Of a DNA stretch of 64,000 bases, positions 18,047-29,858 are shown in pieces. The position numbers and the translations under genes were made by a program. The notes under the pieces were generated by a model. It ran no database searches, was not told the origin of the DNA, and was given only the letters and a program-made list of their open reading frames with translations. The stretch is from positions 1 to 64,000 of the forward strand of contig NZ_JIAU01000009.1 in NCBI RefSeq assembly GCF_000620665.1, in the 5' to 3' direction. Source of the DNA: Sphingomonas sp. URHD0057 (GTDB lineage: Bacteria; Pseudomonadota; Alphaproteobacteria; Sphingomonadales; Sphingomonadaceae). Numbering within the stretch: the stretch's first letter is position 1; the number at the start of each line of letters is the position of its first letter.

Positions 18047-19894
18047 ATGGATCGTCGCGAATTCATGGTCACCAGCGGTGCTGCGCTCAGCGCAACGCTG
18101 CTCAGCACGGTATCGGCGCGGGCCTTCGCCCAGGCGAGCGGCAATGACGCGGCGCTCAACGCGACGTTCGAGCGCATCTTTCAAGAGCAAGTCCGGACCA
18201 ACCCGACCTACGCAACCTTTCTCGGGCTCGACAAAGGCGACCTCGCGCCGCTGCGCTCCAGGCTCGACATCCGGCCCACGGTTCAGGCCCGCGCCGAGGA
18301 GACGGCGCGCACCCGCAAGTTCATTTCATGGCTCGAAGCGGTGCCGGAGGCCGGGCTCACCGACTTCGCCAAGCTCAATCGCGAAGTCGTCATCTGGGAC
18401 TTGAAGACCGGCATCATGGGCGCCGAGCGGTTCGACATCGCCGACCCGCAGCAGCCCTACGTGATCACGCAGCAGAACGGCATCTACTTCTCCCGGCCCG
18501 ATTTCCTGAACAGCGCGCACCCGATCGGCGATGCGAGCGACGCCGAAGCCTATCTCTCGCGCCTCGCCCAATTCGCGACCGAGCTCGACAATGACACGGC
18601 GGAGCAGCGGCGGCAGGCGGCGCGCGGATTCCTCGCGCCGGGCTGGTCGCTCGATCTCGCGCTCAAGCAGATGGCGGAGCTGCGGTCGTCCGCGCCGGAG
18701 CAGAGTTCGATGGCGGACTCGGTCGCCAGCCGAGCTGCGGCCAAGTCGATCCCAGGCGACTGGCGCGGCCGGGCGGCGAAGATCCTCGCCGGCCAGGTGT
18801 ATCCGGCGCTCGACCGGCAGATGGCGGCAATCCAGGCGCTTCGCCCGACCACCCCGGCTGGCGATGGCGAGTGGCGGGTGCCCAATGGCGACGCCATCTA
18901 TTCCGCCGCGCTCGTCGAGGCGACGACCACCAACTACACGCCGGACGAAGTCCACGAGATCGGCTTGCAGCAAGTTGCCGACGTCACCGCCAGACTCGAC
19001 AAGATCCTGCGCGGCGCCGGTTATACCTCCGGAACTGTCGGCGAGCGCCTGGTCGCCCTCAACAAGGCGCCCGATCAGCTTTACCCCAACACCGACGCCG
19101 GCCGCGCGCAACTGATCGCCGACCTCAACGCCGGCGTGCAGGCAATGACCGCCAAGCTGCCGCAGGCGTTCGCGACTCTGCCCAAGCAGCCGCTCGAAAT
19201 TCGCCGCGTCCCGCCCGAAATCCAGGACGGCGCATCCAACGGCTATTACCGCCAGGCATCGCTCGACGGATCGCGGCCGGCGATCTACTTTATCAACCTC
19301 AAGAGCACCGAGGATTGGCCGAAATATACTCTGCCCTCGCTCACCTATCATGAGGGGGTGCCCGGGCATCACCTCCAGCTCAGCATCGCCCAGCTTTCGA
19401 CCGAGTTGCCGATGCTCCGCCGCATCGCTTTCTATTCGGCCTATGGGGAAGGCTGGGCGCTTTACTCCGAGCAGCTGGCCGACGAGCTCGGCGGCTACAA
19501 GGGCATCGAAAGCGCCGGCTACCTTCAGAGCTTCCTGTTCCGCGCCGAGCGCCTCGTCGTCGACACCGGCCTGAACCACAAGCGCTGGAGCCGCGAGCAG
19601 GCGATCGATCACATGATGACGACCACCGGCTTCGCGCAGGGCCGCGTCCAACGCGAGATCGAGCGCTATTGCGCCTCGCCCGGCCAGGCCTGCAGCTACA
19701 AGATCGGCCACCTCGCCTGGCTTCGCGCCCGCGACGAAGCGCAAAAGGCGCTCGGTGCGAAGTTCGACCTGCGCCAGTTCCATGAAGTGCTGCGCGAAGG
19801 TGCGATGCCGCTGTCGATCCTCGAACGCCGCATCCGTGAACGCACCGCGGCGCAGCTGGCGGGTGGCGGCGCGAGGCCGGGCGAGCGCGGCTAA
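18047..19894 (+). CDS. DUF885 family protein, Tat-exported putative metallopeptidase (copy 1)
   Basis: The ATG at 18047 follows a GAGGAG-type site and gives 615 residues. The N-terminus has a twin-arginine motif (DRREFMVTSG) and a hydrophobic stretch ending in ARAFA/Q, so Tat export to the periplasm is likely. The DUF885 domain covers almost the whole mature part. Its hallmark is HEGVPGHHLQ near residue 440, an HExxH-like zinc-site variant, followed by YGEGWALYSEQLADE. The family is placed with zinc peptidases, but its substrates are not established. A paralogue with the same layout follows 77 nt downstream. Confidence 0.9.
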   Translation: MDRREFMVTSGAALSATLLSTVSARAFAQASGNDAALNATFERIFQEQVRTNPTYATFLGLDKGDLAPLRSRLDIRPTVQARAEETARTRKFISWLEAVPEAGLTDFAKLNREVVIWDLKTGIMGAERFDIADPQQPYVITQQNGIYFSRPDFLNSAHPIGDASDAEAYLSRLAQFATELDNDTAEQRRQAARGFLAPGWSLDLALKQMAELRSSAPEQSSMADSVASRAAAKSIPGDWRGRAAKILAGQVYPALDRQMAAIQALRPTTPAGDGEWRVPNGDAIYSAALVEATTTNYTPDEVHEIGLQQVADVTARLDKILRGAGYTSGTVGERLVALNKAPDQLYPNTDAGRAQLIADLNAGVQAMTAKLPQAFATLPKQPLEIRRVPPEIQDGASNGYYRQASLDGSRPAIYFINLKSTEDWPKYTLPSLTYHEGVPGHHLQLSIAQLSTELPMLRRIAFYSAYGEGWALYSEQLADELGGYKGIESAGYLQSFLFRAERLVVDTGLNHKRWSREQAIDHMMTTTGFAQGRVQREIERYCASPGQACSYKIGHLAWLRARDEAQKALGAKFDLRQFHEVLREGAMPLSILERRIRERTAAQLAGGGARPGERG

Positions 19895-19971
19895 CCGACG
19901 ATCCGGTTTGCGGCTGCGCGACCGCGCGTTAAGGGCTCGCGTCCGTTCTTTTCGAAGCTTGGGGAATTTGC

Positions 19972-21824
19972 ATGGACCGCCGCTCGTTCCTGACCGCCAG
20001 CGCCACCGTCGCGCTCCTTCCACTCACCGAAGTACCCGCCTTTGCCGCCGCGCCGGGAAGTGGGGACGCGCGGCTCAACCAGCTGTTCGAGGACATTTTC
20101 CAAGACCGGGTGCGGACCTCGCCCGAGCTCGCCTCACAGCTCGGGCTCGACAAGGGCCCGAACGCCGCCCTCAAGTCGAAACTCGACACCCGGCCCAATG
20201 CCGTCGCGCGGCAGCAGAATCTCGCGCGCGATCGCCGCGGCATCGCCCAGCTCAACGCGATCAGCCCGGCGACCCTGTCCGATGCGGCGAAGCTCAATCG
20301 CGAGGTGGTGCTCTATTCGCTCGACACCAACACCCACGCCCCGGCGCGCTGGGACATCGACAGTGCGCAGCGGCCGTATCCGATCTTCCAGCAGGGCGGC
20401 GCCTATTTCAGCACGCCGGACTTCCTCAACACTGCGCACACCGTTGAAACCGCGGCCGACGCCGAGGCCTATCTGTCGCGGCTCGGCCAATTCGCGACCA
20501 CGCTCGACAACGACACCGCAGAGCAGCGCGCCCAGGCCGCGCGCGGTTTCCTTAGTCCCGGCTGGTCGATCGACCTGACGCTCGGCCAGATGCGCAAGCT
20601 GCGCAGTGTCGCACCCGAGCAGAGCACGATGGTCGACTCGATCGTTCGCCGAACCGCCGAAAAGGGCATCGCGGGCGATTGGGGACGGCGCGCCGCCGCG
20701 ATCGTCGGCGGCAACGTCTATCCTGCCCTCGACCGGCAAATTGCCGCAATGGAGCAGCTCCGGCCGACGACGCGGCCGGGCGACGGCGCGCAGCGCTTGA
20801 CCGAGGGCGACGCCATCTATGCCGAGGCACTTCACCAGGCGACGACCACCAACTTCACGCCCGCCGAAGTGCACCAGATGGGCCTCGCCCAAGTCGCGGA
20901 AATCTCGAGCCAGATCGATGTGATCCTCAAGAGCCAAGGCTACACCCAGGGCAGCGTCGGCGAACGCCTCGCCGCGTTGAACCGGGACCCGCGCCAGCTC
21001 TATGCGAACAGTGACGCCGGGCGCGCGGAGCTTCTCGCCAGCCTCAATACCGGCGTGAAGGACATGTACGCCCGTCTGCCGCAAGATTTCGCGACGCTGC
21101 CGAACTCGCCGCTCGAGATTCGCCGGGTGCCGCCGGAGATCCAGGACGGGGCATCGAATGGCTATTACCGCCGCGCATCGCTCGATGGCAGCCGGCCCGC
21201 GATCTACTTCATCAACTTGAAGGACGTCGGAGACTGGCCGAAATATTCGCTGCCGACGCTCAGCTATCACGAAGGCGTCCCGGGGCACCATTTGCAGATC
21301 AGCATCGCCCAGGAGTCGAAGGACATTCCGACGCTCCGCAAGGTCGGTGGATTCTCGGCCTATTCGGAAGGCTGGGCGCTCTACGCGGAACAGGTCGCGG
21401 ATGAGCTTGGGGTCTACGCGAACGACCCGTTGGGCCGCGCCGGCTACCTGCAGTCGTTCCTGTTCCGCGCAGCCCGGCTGGTCGTCGATACCGGTCTCCA
21501 CTCCAAGGGGTGGAGCCGCGAGCAGGCGACCGACTACATGGTTGCGACCACCGGCTATGCTCGCCCGCGTTCACAGCGCGAGGTCGAGCGCTATTGCACG
21601 CAGATCGGCCAGGCCTGCAGCTACAAGGTCGGGCATACGGCTTGGGTACGGGCCCGCGCGGAATCGCAACAGGCGCTCGGCCCGCGCTTCGATATCAAGG
21701 AGTTCCACGAAATCCTGCGCGAGGGCGCGATGCCGCTGTCGATCCTCGAGCGGCGGATTCGCGAGCGAACTGCGATGCTGGCCGGGGGAACGACATCGCC
21801 GGCACCCCGCCCCGGCGAACGGGG

Positions 21825-21828
<4 letters not shown>
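19972..21828 (+). CDS. DUF885 family protein, Tat-exported putative metallopeptidase (copy 2)
   Basis: This 618-residue paralogue of the preceding gene is collinear with it over its whole length, including HEGVPGHHLQ, YSEGWALYAEQVADE and RRVPPEIQDGASNGYYR. Its signal (DRRSFLTASA, then PAFAAA) also carries the twin-arginine motif. The two genes clearly arose by tandem duplication and have diverged mainly in the N-terminal third. Its stop overlaps the stop of the convergent ABC-F gene by 4 nt. Confidence 0.9.
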
Positions 21829-23624
<1,796 letters not shown>

Positions 23625-23748
23625 GGCGGGCAGGTAGCGACCCTGTGGCATTCGCGCCACTCGCCGTGACCTGAACGCCTGCTCTCTCCGGCATTCATAG
23701 CCTATTCAATGCGAAGGTGTAGAAAGCTGCCCTTACAGAGTCGCGTAA

Positions 23749-24084
23749 ATGACCATGCTTCGTACCCTTCTCCTTGCCGCGGCGCTCGCCGCCGGCCTGA
23801 CCAGCGCCCCGGCGCTGGCCGAGCGTCCGCGCGACCAGCAGCCGCGCAGCGAACGGCCCGCGGTGCGCGAGCAGCAAAGCGTGCGGGAAGCGACGCAGGA
23901 GGGCCGCGCCATTCCGCTGCCGATGCTCGAGCAGCGGGTTCTGCCGCGCATGGGCGGTGCCGACTATCTCGGTCCTGAATTCAACGGCGGCGTCTATCGT
24001 TTCAAGTTCATGCGCAACGGCCGCGTGATCTGGGTCGACGTCGACGGCCAGACCGGCCGCATCATCCGCCGCTCGCGCGACTAA
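23749..24084 (+). CDS. Small periplasmic protein, PepSY-like
   Basis: The 111-residue protein has a signal peptide ending in SAPALA/E near residue 25, a charged Gln/Arg-rich linker and a C-terminal beta-hairpin region (YRFKFMRNGRVIWVDVDGQTG). That C-terminal pattern resembles PepSY-type domains, which are proposed to inhibit proteases or sense signals in the envelope. A second ATG two codons in is an alternative start. It converges on the S41 protease gene with only 4 nt between stop codons. Confidence 0.8.
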   Translation: MTMLRTLLLAAALAAGLTSAPALAERPRDQQPRSERPAVREQQSVREATQEGRAIPLPMLEQRVLPRMGGADYLGPEFNGGVYRFKFMRNGRVIWVDVDGQTGRIIRRSRD

Positions 24085-24088
24085 CAAG

Positions 24089-25450
24089 TCAGCCGTTCGG
24101 CGTCTTCGGCCCGCGCCGGTCGGCGATGTTCGTTGGCGGCGCCAGCCGGTTGAGGATGTTCAGCGCATAATCGAGCTGAAAGTCGGCGACGCCGCGGCTC
24201 TTGAGGCTCGCTTTCGTGACCGTGAAGCGCGCCGCGACCGGATCGCTGGCGATGAGGTCCGCATCCTCGACTGGGACGTCGGCAATGAGGTGCCGCCGAA
24301 GATCGGACTCGCGCACGTTGATCCGCCCCTTGAGGTCGCCATCGGACAATTGCGGGACGAGGATATCGGGATCGATGCCCTCTCCCTGGATCGAGCGACC
24401 CGACGGCAGGTAGTAGAGCTCGGTCGTCAGGCGCAGGGCGCGCTTGGATCCCATCGGATAGATCGACTGCACCGACCCCTTGCCGAAGCTCTGCTCGCCG
24501 ACGATCAGCGCGCGGTGGTGGTCCTGCAAGGCACCGGCGACGATTTCCGAGGCCGAGGCGGTTCCCGAATCGACGAGGACGATCACCGGTCGCCCATGCG
24601 CAAGGTCGCCGGGCCGCGCGTAATAATGCTGGTTGGAATCGGACTCCCGCCCCCGCCGCGAGACAATCTCCCCGCTCTCGAGGAACAGATCGGCGATGTC
24701 GACCGCCTCGTCGACCACCCCTCCCCCGTTCGAGCGGAGGTCGAGGATGTAGCCGACCGCGGCGTCATGAGTGGCACTATTAATCGCCAGCAGCGCGTTG
24801 CGCGTCTCCTCGCCCGCTTTCCCGTTGAAGATGTTGAGATTGATGATGCCGACGTTCTTGCGAACCTCCCACTTGACCGGCTTCACCTCGATCACGTCGC
24901 GAGTGATCGTCATCGCGATCGGCTTGCTGACGCCGTCGCGGCGGACCGTCAGCTGGACCTTCGATCCCGGCATTCCCCGCAGCTTGCTCGTCGCTTCGTC
25001 GAGGGACAGGCCATAGAGCAGCTTGCCGTCGATATGGGTGATGAAATCCTTGGGTTTCACCCCCGCCTTCCACGCCGGCGCGTCCTCGGTCGTCGACACG
25101 ACGCGGACGAAACCGCCGTCGATGGTCGTGACCAGTCCGAGACCGCCGTAATCCCCATCGGAAATCGTCTGAAGATCGTCGAAGTCGTTGCCTTCCGCAT
25201 AGCTTGAATGCGGGTCGAGCGCCGCCAGCATGCCGTCGATCGCGCCCTTGACCAGAGTATGGGCATCGACGTCCTTCACGTAGCGCGCCTTCACCCGCTC
25301 ATAGACGTCCATGAACGTATCGAGCTCTTCGATGTCGTTGTTCGTCGGCGCGGCGGCGGGAGATGCCGGCTGAACCGAGGCCAAGACGGGCGCTGGGACA
25401 GCGAGCGTGGCCGAAAGCAGCAACGCACTGGCAAGACCTGTTTTTTGCAT
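24089..25450 (-). CDS. ctpA: S41 family carboxyl-terminal processing protease (CtpA-like)
   Basis: The start at 25450 gives 453 residues and places a signal peptide (MQKTGLASALLL ... PVLAS) at the N-terminus; an upstream in-frame start would bury it. A PDZ domain (about residues 100-180, GLGLVTTIDGGF) precedes the S41 catalytic domain. The nucleophile Ser lies in DSGTASASE and the general-base Lys in GEQSFGKGSVQ. Such periplasmic proteases trim C-termini of envelope proteins. The 181-nt divergent region separates it from the response regulator at 25632. Confidence 0.92.
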   Translation of the reverse strand: MQKTGLASALLLSATLAVPAPVLASVQPASPAAAPTNNDIEELDTFMDVYERVKARYVKDVDAHTLVKGAIDGMLAALDPHSSYAEGNDFDDLQTISDGDYGGLGLVTTIDGGFVRVVSTTEDAPAWKAGVKPKDFITHIDGKLLYGLSLDEATSKLRGMPGSKVQLTVRRDGVSKPIAMTITRDVIEVKPVKWEVRKNVGIINLNIFNGKAGEETRNALLAINSATHDAAVGYILDLRSNGGGVVDEAVDIADLFLESGEIVSRRGRESDSNQHYYARPGDLAHGRPVIVLVDSGTASASEIVAGALQDHHRALIVGEQSFGKGSVQSIYPMGSKRALRLTTELYYLPSGRSIQGEGIDPDILVPQLSDGDLKGRINVRESDLRRHLIADVPVEDADLIASDPVAARFTVTKASLKSRGVADFQLDYALNILNRLAPPTNIADRRGPKTPNG

Positions 25451-25631
25451 GTTCGGATCCTTGGGCTCGGGCCGTGTCACCAAAGAGCGCGTTTCACGCC
25501 AGCGCAAGCACGATTCGACGGACGCAGATTGACTTTTCACGGATGTGTCCCAGTTGTTCGGCTCGTTGCGGACAAGCAACCGTTCAGCTTCGCGCGTGTT
25601 TGAACGGGCAAGTTGTGATCAGGGGATTTGG

Positions 25632-26306
25632 ATGCGCGTTCTGATCGTCGAAGACGAACCTAACCTTGGGCGGCAGCTGCGCTCGACGCTCGAGGGCGCC
25701 GGCTACGCAGTCGATCTCGCGACCGACGGCGAGGACGGTCATTATCTCGGCTCGACCGAAAGCTATGACGCGGTGATCCTCGACCTCGGCCTGCCGGAGA
25801 TCGACGGCCTCACCGTGCTCGATCGCTGGCGCAAGGAAGGGCGCAAAATGCCCGTCCTGGTGCTGACCGCGCGCGACAGCTGGTCGGACAAGGTCGCGGG
25901 CTTGGACGCGGGCGCCGATGACTATCTCGCCAAACCATTTCAGACCGAGGAGCTGATCGCGCGTCTTCGCGCCTTGATCCGCCGCTCATCGGGCAACGCG
26001 TCGTCTGAGCTCACCTCCGGCGACATCCGCCTCGACACGCGCTCGGGCAAGGTGACCAAGGACGGCGAGCCGGTGAAGCTCACCGCCCAGGAGTACAAGC
26101 TCCTCTCCTACCTCATGCACCACAAGGGCAAGGTGGTCAGCCGGACCGAGCTGATCGAGCATATCTACGATCAGGATTTCGACCGCGATTCGAACACCAT
26201 CGAAGTGTTTGTGACGCGTATTCGCAAGAAGCTGGGGGCCGATGTCATCACGACCATCCGCGGCCTCGGCTACAGCCTCGAAGAGCCGGAGGAAAAACGG
26301 GCGTGA
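25632..26306 (+). CDS. OmpR/PhoP-family response regulator
   Basis: The 224-residue protein has a receiver domain (residues 1-115, phospho-Asp in VILDLGLPE, Lys in LAKPF) and an OmpR winged helix (about 130-220, ending RIRKKLGADVITTIRGLGY). The ATG at 25632 was preferred to an upstream in-frame start because it begins exactly at the receiver fold (MRVLIVEDE). The downstream kinase GTG overlaps its TGA, so the two are coupled. It most resembles PhoP/QseB-type regulators of envelope genes. Confidence 0.93.
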   Translation: MRVLIVEDEPNLGRQLRSTLEGAGYAVDLATDGEDGHYLGSTESYDAVILDLGLPEIDGLTVLDRWRKEGRKMPVLVLTARDSWSDKVAGLDAGADDYLAKPFQTEELIARLRALIRRSSGNASSELTSGDIRLDTRSGKVTKDGEPVKLTAQEYKLLSYLMHHKGKVVSRTELIEHIYDQDFDRDSNTIEVFVTRIRKKLGADVITTIRGLGYSLEEPEEKRA

Positions 26307-27718
26307 ACAAGCACGCCCCCGCGGCTCCCGCCGCGGCGGCGGATCAGGCTGTCGCGGTTCGCAGGCGCGAGCGCAGGGCCCGCACCGGGTCGCTGACTCG
26401 GCGCATCATCGGCGTCGCCGCCTTGTGGATCGTCGCACTGCTTCTGATTGGCGGCTTTGCGCTCGATCGCGTCCTGTCGCGGGCTATCGTCGATACTTTC
26501 GATAACCAGCTCGTCCTTCTCCTAAATAAACCCCTGATTGCGGCCTCGGAAATAGGGCCTGCTGGCGAGGTGCGGTTCAATCGTCAGCCCGCCGACCAGC
26601 GCTTCATCGAACCTTATTCGGGGCTTTATTTCCAGATCAGCGGCAACGGCGTTGACACCTACGCCTCCCGTTCGCTGTGGGACCGCCGGCTGCGTGTCAA
26701 CAATCTCCACAATGACGTGGAGCCCCACCTCTACGACAGTATGGAATTTGGCGCCGGCGAACCCCTTCGGATCGCCGAGCGCGATGCGATCTTGCCCGGT
26801 TCGAAAGTCCGATGGCGCTTCCAGGTCGCCCAGTCACGCGAGACGATCGATGATCAGATTCATCGTCTTCGCTCGACCCTGTTCTGGAGCTTTTTTGCTC
26901 TTGGAATTGGGCTTCTCGTCCTGACCGCCCTCCAAACGCTCTACGGACTGTGGCCGCTACGCCGCGTTCGGCAGGAGGTGGCCTCGATCCGCTCGGGCCA
27001 AAACACCCGGATCAGCCAGGAATTTCCGACCGAAGTCCGCCCGCTGACCGAGGAGATCAACCAACTGCTCGAGCATAACGAGGCGCAGGCCGAGGAGGCC
27101 CGCCGCCACGCCGGAAATCTCGCTCATGCGCTCAAGACTCCGTTGACGGTGATCACCAACGCCGCGACGGCGCGCTCGGCCGACCTCGCCGATACGGTGT
27201 GCCGCGAGGCGCTGGTTATGCGGCGCCAGGTCGACCACCATCTTGCCCGCGCCCGGGCCATCGGCCGCCGCGCCTCGGCGCAGGCGCGGGCCCGCGTGTG
27301 GGAAAGCCTCGAAGCGGTCCAGCGCGCGGTCGACCGATTGTACGAGAATGTCACCGTCGACATCGCCGGCAGCCGCCAGGCCGAAGTCCGGGTCGAGCGG
27401 CAGGATCTCGACGAGATGCTCGGCAACCTTGTCGAGAACGCCGCGAAATACGGCGGCGGCCGCGTCTTCGTCACGGTCGAGCCCAAGGACGGCGTGGTCG
27501 ACGTCCTGGTCGAGGACGACGGGCCGGGAATCCCGGAAGCCAACCGCGGATCCTTGTTCACGCGCGGCGCGCGGCTGGACACCACGGGCAAGCCCGGCAC
27601 CGGCCTCGGCCTCGCCATCGTCCGCGATGTCGCCGAAATCTACGGCGGATCGATCCGGCTCGAGGAAAGCGAGGACCTCGGCGGCCTGCTCGTCCGCCTG
27701 ACACTGCCGGCCGGCTAG
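26303..27718 (+). CDS. Sensor histidine kinase, PhoQ-like, partner of the preceding regulator
   Basis: The 471-residue protein starts at a GTG that overlaps the regulator's stop. A basic N-terminal tail precedes the first transmembrane helix (about 35-57). A periplasmic sensor domain (about 58-185) is followed by a second helix (about 190-212), HAMP and HisKA with the phospho-His in HALKTPLTVI. The HATPase has NLVENAAKYGG, DDGPGIP and TGLGLAIV. It presumably phosphorylates the OmpR-type regulator; the stimulus is unknown. Confidence 0.92.
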   Translation: MNKHAPAAPAAAADQAVAVRRRERRARTGSLTRRIIGVAALWIVALLLIGGFALDRVLSRAIVDTFDNQLVLLLNKPLIAASEIGPAGEVRFNRQPADQRFIEPYSGLYFQISGNGVDTYASRSLWDRRLRVNNLHNDVEPHLYDSMEFGAGEPLRIAERDAILPGSKVRWRFQVAQSRETIDDQIHRLRSTLFWSFFALGIGLLVLTALQTLYGLWPLRRVRQEVASIRSGQNTRISQEFPTEVRPLTEEINQLLEHNEAQAEEARRHAGNLAHALKTPLTVITNAATARSADLADTVCREALVMRRQVDHHLARARAIGRRASAQARARVWESLEAVQRAVDRLYENVTVDIAGSRQAEVRVERQDLDEMLGNLVENAAKYGGGRVFVTVEPKDGVVDVLVEDDGPGIPEANRGSLFTRGARLDTTGKPGTGLGLAIVRDVAEIYGGSIRLEESEDLGGLLVRLTLPAG

Positions 27719-27801
27719 GCCGCCCTTGGTCGAAAGACCATTGTATGCGCGCCGGAGCGTATTAGGTATCGAACCGACGACTCTGGGCTGGGGGTTTTTC
27801 T

Positions 27802-29820
27802 ATGCATTTCCGTTACTTGCTGCTCGCCGGCACACTGGCCGGCGCCGTTCCGGCACTGGCCGCGGCACCCCGATACGGCGGCTGGGGCCTGGAGCTTCAG
27901 GACATGGATCCGTCGGTGAGGCCGGGCGACGGCTTCTTCCAATATGCCGAGGGCACCTGGCTCAAGAACCACCCAATTCCGGCCGACAAGACAGCGGCCG
28001 GCTACAACTACGATTTGCCCGACGAGATCGAGCTGCAAGTAAAGAAAATGGTCGAGGATGCCGCCGCGCACCCGACCTCGCCGACCGCACAGAAGATCGG
28101 CGACGCTTATGCCGCGTGGATGGATCAGAGAGCGATCGATGCGCGTGGGCTTGCGCCGCTGAAGCCCTACCTCGACCGCATCGACGCGGTGTCCACCCCC
28201 ACCGAGCTGGTCGAGCTTATGATGGACCCGTCATATGTGGGCCCGATCTATATCGGCATCGCCGCCGACCAAGACGATCCGACGCAGTATGAGGTGGTGT
28301 CGGGCCAAGCGCCGCTGGGCCTGCCCGTGCGGGATTATTATCTGCTCCAGGGCGCGAAGTACGACACGATCCGCAAGGCCTACCGCAATTACATCGTCGA
28401 GATTGGCAAATTGGTGGGCCTGTCAGATCCCGAGGGCCGCGCCGATCGAATCATGGCGCTCGAGACGCAGCTGTCTAAGGATCAATGGGAGCCCGAACGA
28501 TTGCGCGACCCGGTCGCCACGCACAACGTCATGAATCGCGCGAACCTCCAGCAGCTCGCTCCGCAGTTTCATTGGGATGCCACGCTAGCGTCGATGGGTC
28601 TCGGCGCGGCGAAGACTGTCGACGTCGGCCCGCCCAGCGCGGTCGCGGCCGCCGGCAAGCGGATTCAAGACGTGTCGCTCTCGACGTGGAAGGAATACCT
28701 CACATTCCGCTTCATCAGCAATCACGCGTCGGCACTTCCGCATGCAATCGACCAGGCTAATTTCAACTTCTACGGCAAGACCCTGAGCACCGTTCCCGAG
28801 CAGCGTGCTCGGTGGAAGCGCGGCGTGGAGATGCTGGATGGCAGCCTCGGCGAAGCGGTCGGGCAGCTGTACGTTGCGGACCATTGGCCGGCGGAAACCC
28901 AGCGCCAGGCCCAGGAGCTGGTCGACGACATGCGCGCCGCCTACGCCGACAAGATTTCCAACACCTCGTGGATGGACGAAGCCACCCGCAAGACTGCGCT
29001 CGCAAAGTTGGCCGCCTTCGATCCCCGGATCGGCCACCCGGTCAAATGGATCGATTATTCGAAACTCGAGATTAGCGGCACGGATGCGCTTGCCAACGCG
29101 GTCGCCAGCGAACAGTTCGGCTGGCAAATCCAGCTTGAGCGCTTCCCCAAGCCGGTCGACCGCACCCTTTGGAGCATGACACCGCAGACGGTGAACGCGG
29201 AGTATACCCCGACATTGAACCAGATCACGGTACCAGCCGCGATCCTTCAACCCCCGTTTTTCGATGCGAACGCCGACCCAGCGGTCAACTACGCCGAGAC
29301 TGGAGCCACCACTCTAGGCCATGAAATGGGCCACGGCTATGACGATGAGGGACGGCAATTCGATCCCCAGGGCCGCCTGCGCGACTGGTGGACCCCGGCG
29401 ACCGCGGCCAAGTACAAGGTCAAAGCCGACCGCCTCGCAGCCCAGTTTGACCAATATGAGCCGATTCCTGGCGTGCACATCAAGGGCAAGCTGACGCTGG
29501 GCGAGAACCTTGCCGACCTCGGCGGCCTGGAAACCGCTTACGCTGCCTATCGCCGCTACGTCTCTCGTCACGGCGAGCCGGCCGTGATCGACGGCTTCAC
29601 TGGCGACCAGCGCTTCTTCATCGCGTATGCCCAGGCGTGGCAGGGCAAGCGGCGCGAGGGTTCGCTGCGCCAGCAATTGCTCAGCAACCCGCACAGCCCC
29701 GAACAATATCGGGTCGACGGAATCGTCCGCAATTTCGATCCCTGGTACGCGGCCTTCAACGTTAAGGCGGGCGACAAGCTATATCTGCCGCCCGAACAGC
29801 GTGTCCGCATCTGGCAGTGA
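27802..29820 (+). CDS. M13 family metallopeptidase (neprilysin/PepO-like)
   Basis: The 672-residue protein has a signal peptide ending near PALAAA. An N-terminal M13 domain begins DMDPSVRPGDGFFQYAEGTW and a C-terminal catalytic domain carries the zinc motif GHEMGHGYDDEG near residue 506 and the third zinc ligand in GENLADLGGLE. The usual NAYY substrate-binding segment is here NAEYTP. It ends with a Trp-containing tail without the classical CxxW. It is predicted to degrade peptides in the periplasm or at the outer membrane. Confidence 0.93.
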   Translation: MHFRYLLLAGTLAGAVPALAAAPRYGGWGLELQDMDPSVRPGDGFFQYAEGTWLKNHPIPADKTAAGYNYDLPDEIELQVKKMVEDAAAHPTSPTAQKIGDAYAAWMDQRAIDARGLAPLKPYLDRIDAVSTPTELVELMMDPSYVGPIYIGIAADQDDPTQYEVVSGQAPLGLPVRDYYLLQGAKYDTIRKAYRNYIVEIGKLVGLSDPEGRADRIMALETQLSKDQWEPERLRDPVATHNVMNRANLQQLAPQFHWDATLASMGLGAAKTVDVGPPSAVAAAGKRIQDVSLSTWKEYLTFRFISNHASALPHAIDQANFNFYGKTLSTVPEQRARWKRGVEMLDGSLGEAVGQLYVADHWPAETQRQAQELVDDMRAAYADKISNTSWMDEATRKTALAKLAAFDPRIGHPVKWIDYSKLEISGTDALANAVASEQFGWQIQLERFPKPVDRTLWSMTPQTVNAEYTPTLNQITVPAAILQPPFFDANADPAVNYAETGATTLGHEMGHGYDDEGRQFDPQGRLRDWWTPATAAKYKVKADRLAAQFDQYEPIPGVHIKGKLTLGENLADLGGLETAYAAYRRYVSRHGEPAVIDGFTGDQRFFIAYAQAWQGKRREGSLRQQLLSNPHSPEQYRVDGIVRNFDPWYAAFNVKAGDKLYLPPEQRVRIWQ

Positions 29821-29858
29821 GCTAGGAATGAAGCCGCCGTCCAGCTAGGGGCAGCGCC

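Noticed and set aside
18326-21501. Two long minus-strand frames opposite the DUF885 genes
   Set aside because: Both DUF885 genes have signal peptides and conserved motifs on the plus strand; the antisense frames resemble each other only because the genes are paralogues.
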